Positions 5,996-8,277 of a DNA stretch of 8,277 nucleotides are shown here, in pieces. Origin of the DNA: an uncultured Actinomycetes bacterium (lineage in GTDB: Bacteria > Actinomycetota > Thermoleophilia > Solirubrobacterales > Thermoleophilaceae); contig CAMLNW010000118.1 in NCBI GenBank assembly GCA_946481495.1, positions 1-8,277 on the forward strand. The letters are read 5' to 3'. The position numbers and the translations under genes are program-made. Position 1 is the stretch's first letter; the number at the start of each line of letters is the position of its first letter. The notes under the pieces are model-generated. The model worked only from the letters and a program-made list of their open reading frames with translations, was not told the origin of the DNA and searched no databases.

Positions 5996-6001
5996 ACCGT
6001 A
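5996..6001 (-). promoter_or_regulatory. Possible alternative -10 for a longer antitoxin form
   Basis: TACGGT on the minus strand fits TANNNT and is six bases before an in-frame ATG at 5989, which would give a 100-residue antitoxin. It is weaker than TATGAT at 5948-5943, so I regard it as secondary or fortuitous. Confidence 0.2.
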
Positions 6002-6078
6002 GCCATCTGATCGCCGGTGAGTGGCACGCAGAATGCCCGCGCCGGTCTTCTGTTACCGCCGCTTTACGCCGTAGTGCG

Positions 6079-6897
6079 TCAACTGCTGGATCTGGTGACG
6101 AAGGTCGCGACCTCGTCGATCAGCGACGGCTGGTCGAGCCACGGCCAGTGGCCGGCGTCGACGAGCGCCTTTGCAGTCGCCGGTCCACCGAGGGCATCGG
6201 CGTAGTCCTGAGCGAACGCGGCCGCGATGAAGGGGTCGTCGGCCCCGTAAAGGACGAGCGCCGGGCAGCGGACCGTACCCAGGTCCTTGCCGGCGGCCGT
6301 CAGCACGTCGGACGGCGAGGAGCGGTAGAGCTTGAGGATCGCGCGCTGCGTGCCGTGGTCGAAGTGCTCCCAAGTCGCGTCGAGGAAGTCGGCCGGGACG
6401 GGCCGGTGGTTGCCGCGGTTGGTGACGGTGCGCAGCATCGTCTTGAAGGTGAAGCCCATCGCCAGCTCGCCGAGTAGCGGGCGCCGCCACTGACGCGCGG
6501 TGAAATGCCAGCGGTAGCCCGGCAGCAGCGGAACGCCGGAGACGATCGCCAGCCGCTCGACCCGGTCCGGGATCTCCTGCGCCATCGCCAGCCCGACGAC
6601 GCCCCAGTCGTGCATGACGAGCGAGAAGCGGTCGAGTCCTCGTTGGTCGGCGAAGGCGCGCAACCAGCGCGCATAGCCAGCGATTGAGTAGTCGAAGCTC
6701 GCGAGCTTGTCGGACTCGCCGTAGCCGGGCAAGTCGGGCGCATAGCCGCCGGTCTTCTCCAAGAAGTCGCGCCACATCCAGCCGGCGTTCGGCACGCCGT
6801 GGACGTAGAGCACCGGGGCGTGGTCGTCGCCGGGCGCGGCGAGCCAGTGCGTCTCGATTCCGTCGATGCTCCCGCGCTGCTCTTCGACAGTGGCCAT
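6079..6897 (-). CDS. Alpha/beta hydrolase, haloalkane dehalogenase/epoxide hydrolase type
   Basis: Cytoplasmic alpha/beta-hydrolase of 272 residues. The oxyanion-hole motif HGVPNAGWMWR begins at His 33; DLPGYGESDK follows at 55-64. The nucleophile elbow is VMHDWGVVG with Asp 97, so the nucleophile is Asp rather than Ser. The acid is probably Asp 221 in YGADDPF, and the base His 250 in DAGHWPW. An Asp nucleophile followed by Trp marks the haloalkane dehalogenase and epoxide hydrolase branch. HGxP and the DLPGYG block do not settle between the two. The cap region (about 125-200) is rich in Trp, Tyr and His. The ATG at 6897 is 45 bases from the divergent nth start and has no Shine-Dalgarno sequence; TATGAA lies eight bases upstream. 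It appears to be a single-gene unit. Substrate unknown. Confidence 0.9.
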   Translation of the reverse strand: MATVEEQRGSIDGIETHWLAAPGDDHAPVLYVHGVPNAGWMWRDFLEKTGGYAPDLPGYGESDKLASFDYSIAGYARWLRAFADQRGLDRFSLVMHDWGVVGLAMAQEIPDRVERLAIVSGVPLLPGYRWHFTARQWRRPLLGELAMGFTFKTMLRTVTNRGNHRPVPADFLDATWEHFDHGTQRAILKLYRSSPSDVLTAAGKDLGTVRCPALVLYGADDPFIAAAFAQDYADALGGPATAKALVDAGHWPWLDQPSLIDEVATFVTRSSS

Positions 6898-6905
6898 GGC
6901 GGCGG

Positions 6906-6911
6906 TTCATA
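6906..6911 (-). promoter_or_regulatory. Candidate -10 element of the hydrolase gene
   Basis: TATGAA on the minus strand lies eight bases before the ATG at 6897. It deviates from TANNNT at the last base. The absence of a Shine-Dalgarno sequence and the match to the layout of other first genes support it modestly. Confidence 0.35.
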
Positions 6912-6929
6912 TCAGGGGAGTCGTCGCCG

Positions 6930-6935
6930 TAGGCT
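6930..6935 (+). promoter_or_regulatory. Candidate -10 element of nth
   Basis: TAGGCT, the same hexamer as before the acyltransferase gene, lies seven bases before the nth ATG at 6943. There is no Shine-Dalgarno sequence between them, which suggests a leaderless message. No -35 was recognised. Confidence 0.5.
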
Positions 6936-6942
6936 TCGGGCC

Positions 6943-7644
6943 ATGCCGCGCCGCGCCGAGTGGAAGCCCCCGCCCCCGCGCCGGCTGCGGACGATCCTCG
7001 AGCGGCTGCGTGCCGAGTACGGCCGGCCGGAGACGCGCATCCACGGCGCGCCGATCGACGAGCTGGTGCTGACCGTCCTCTCGCAGAACACCAACGACCG
7101 CAACCGCGATGTCGCCTACGAGCGGCTACGCGACCGCTTCCCGTCGTGGGAGGCGGTGCGCGAGGCGCCGCCCGAGGAGATCGTCGAGGCGATCCGCCCC
7201 GGCGGCCTGGCGGTCACCAAGGCGCCGCGGATCCAGAAGATCCTCGACGCGATCTCCGAATCCGGCTCGATGGACCTCTCGTGGATGGCCGACGCTCCGC
7301 TGGGCGAGGCGCGCGACTACCTATGCGAGCTACCCGGCGTCGGTCGCAAGACGGCGGCCTGCGTGCTGCTCTTCTCCTACGGCCGCCACGACGTTCCCGT
7401 CGACACCCACGTCCACCGTGTCGGCACACGGCTCGGACTCTTCCGCGAGGGGGCGTCGCTCGACGAGTGCCACGACGAGATGCTCCGCCTCAGCAAGGGC
7501 GCCGACCCGATCGAGGCCCACGTCGCGCTGATTCGCCACGGCCGCCGCACCTGCCATGCGCGCAAGCCGCAGTGCGACAACTGCCCGCTGCTGCGCATCT
7601 GCCCGTACGGGCGTGGACGCTCGGAGAAAGATCTGTCACACTGA
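6943..7644 (+). CDS. nth: Endonuclease III-type DNA glycosylase/AP lyase with 4Fe-4S cluster
   Basis: Base-excision repair enzyme that removes oxidised pyrimidines and cleaves the abasic site. The 233-residue product has the full HhH-GPD layout: LTVLSQNTNDRN at about 43-54, the helix-hairpin-helix LPGVGRKTAACVL with the catalytic Lys 136, and VPVDTHVHRVGTRLG with the catalytic Asp 154. The C-terminal cluster has Cys 204, 211, 214 and 220 in exact C-x6-C-x2-C-x5-C spacing. The SQNTNDRN block replaces the SAQATD of Escherichia coli Nth and resembles more divergent HhH-GPD relatives, so substrate preference may differ. An open frame extends 48 codons upstream, but the ATG at 6943 fits the family length and sits seven bases after a -10-like TAGGCT. 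It is divergent from the hydrolase gene and ends 42 bases before dnaK, whose promoter probably overlaps its last codons. Confidence 0.94.
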   Translation: MPRRAEWKPPPPRRLRTILERLRAEYGRPETRIHGAPIDELVLTVLSQNTNDRNRDVAYERLRDRFPSWEAVREAPPEEIVEAIRPGGLAVTKAPRIQKILDAISESGSMDLSWMADAPLGEARDYLCELPGVGRKTAACVLLFSYGRHDVPVDTHVHRVGTRLGLFREGASLDECHDEMLRLSKGADPIEAHVALIRHGRRTCHARKPQCDNCPLLRICPYGRGRSEKDLSH

Positions 7645-7648
7645 CGCT

Positions 7649-7654
7649 TAGATT
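7649..7654 (+). promoter_or_regulatory. Possible -10 element in the AT-rich dnaK leader
   Basis: The gap between nth and dnaK contains an unusually AT-rich patch for this window, with TAGATT (TANNNT) at its left end. This would give a leader of about 25-30 bases carrying a proper Shine-Dalgarno sequence. No good -35 was found. I looked for the HspR operator (CTTGAGT-N7-ACTCAAG) and the CIRCE repeat and saw neither between about 7600 and 7686. Confidence 0.4.
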
Positions 7655-7665
7655 TTCTTCCGTAA

Positions 7666-8277
<612 letters not shown>

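Larger units (their letters stand above)
5936..6078. other. Gap between the hydrolase and the toxin-antitoxin pair
   Basis: 143 bases separating the hydrolase stop from the antitoxin start. I see the antitoxin promoter at its left end and no convincing gene, tRNA or strong terminator in the rest. The segment is somewhat less GC-rich than its surroundings. Confidence 0.5.

Noticed and set aside
6053..6910. 285-codon minus-strand frame overlapping the hydrolase
   Set aside because: It is the neighbouring frame of the hydrolase gene, with an Arg/Ala-rich translation and no catalytic motifs.
6799..6942. 48-codon upstream extension of nth
   Set aside because: It runs antisense into the hydrolase gene and past a likely -10 element. 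Family length and promoter spacing favour the ATG at 6943.

Overview
The window is GC-rich (roughly two thirds G+C by eye) and looks like chromosome from an actinomycetota bacterium. The evidence is an Ino1 of the mycobacterial type, a WS/DGAT acyltransferase, a CDP-alcohol phosphatidyltransferase next to ino1, and several genes that seem to be expressed without a Shine-Dalgarno leader. A deep lineage such as Thermoleophilia (Solirubrobacterales-like) is my guess, not a demonstrated placement.

Layout. Positions 1-3988 carry four minus-strand genes, read from right to left: a 532-residue multi-pass membrane protein of unrecognised family (GT-C-like in outline), a PAP2_3/Aur1-type membrane phosphatase or phosphotransferase, a CDP-alcohol phosphatidyltransferase, and, after a 95-base gap with two hairpins, ino1 (inositol-3-phosphate synthase, running off the left edge). 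At 4009 a plus-strand WS/DGAT-like acyltransferase starts divergently, only 20 bases from the membrane-protein start. Its stop codon overlaps, through a CTAG, the stop of a minus-strand PIN-domain toxin. The toxin is preceded by its ribbon-helix-helix-type antitoxin (VapBC type). Next is a minus-strand alpha/beta hydrolase (6079-6897) of the haloalkane dehalogenase/epoxide hydrolase type, divergent from nth (endonuclease III, 6943-7644). The window ends in the first 197 codons of dnaK.

How the genes fit together. Ino1 makes inositol phosphate. The CDP-alcohol phosphatidyltransferase could attach it to CDP-diacylglycerol, the PAP2 protein could dephosphorylate or transfer the headgroup, and the membrane protein could modify it outside the membrane. 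That would be a compact inositol-phospholipid module, inferred from gene order and family membership only. The phosphatase acting on phosphatidylinositol phosphate has been poorly defined in actinobacteria, so the PAP2 gene is the most interesting candidate here. The acyltransferase, toxin-antitoxin pair, hydrolase, nth and dnaK are separate units.

The clearest non-coding pattern is a TANNNT-like -10 element 6-9 bases before the start codons of five transcription-unit first genes, none of which has a Shine-Dalgarno sequence. By contrast ino1 and dnaK have good Shine-Dalgarno sequences. At 3994-4000 two such elements on opposite strands overlap inside one short palindrome, apparently firing both divergent genes. 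No RNA genes, insertion sequences or CRISPR arrays were seen, and no stretch over 300 bases lacks a gene.
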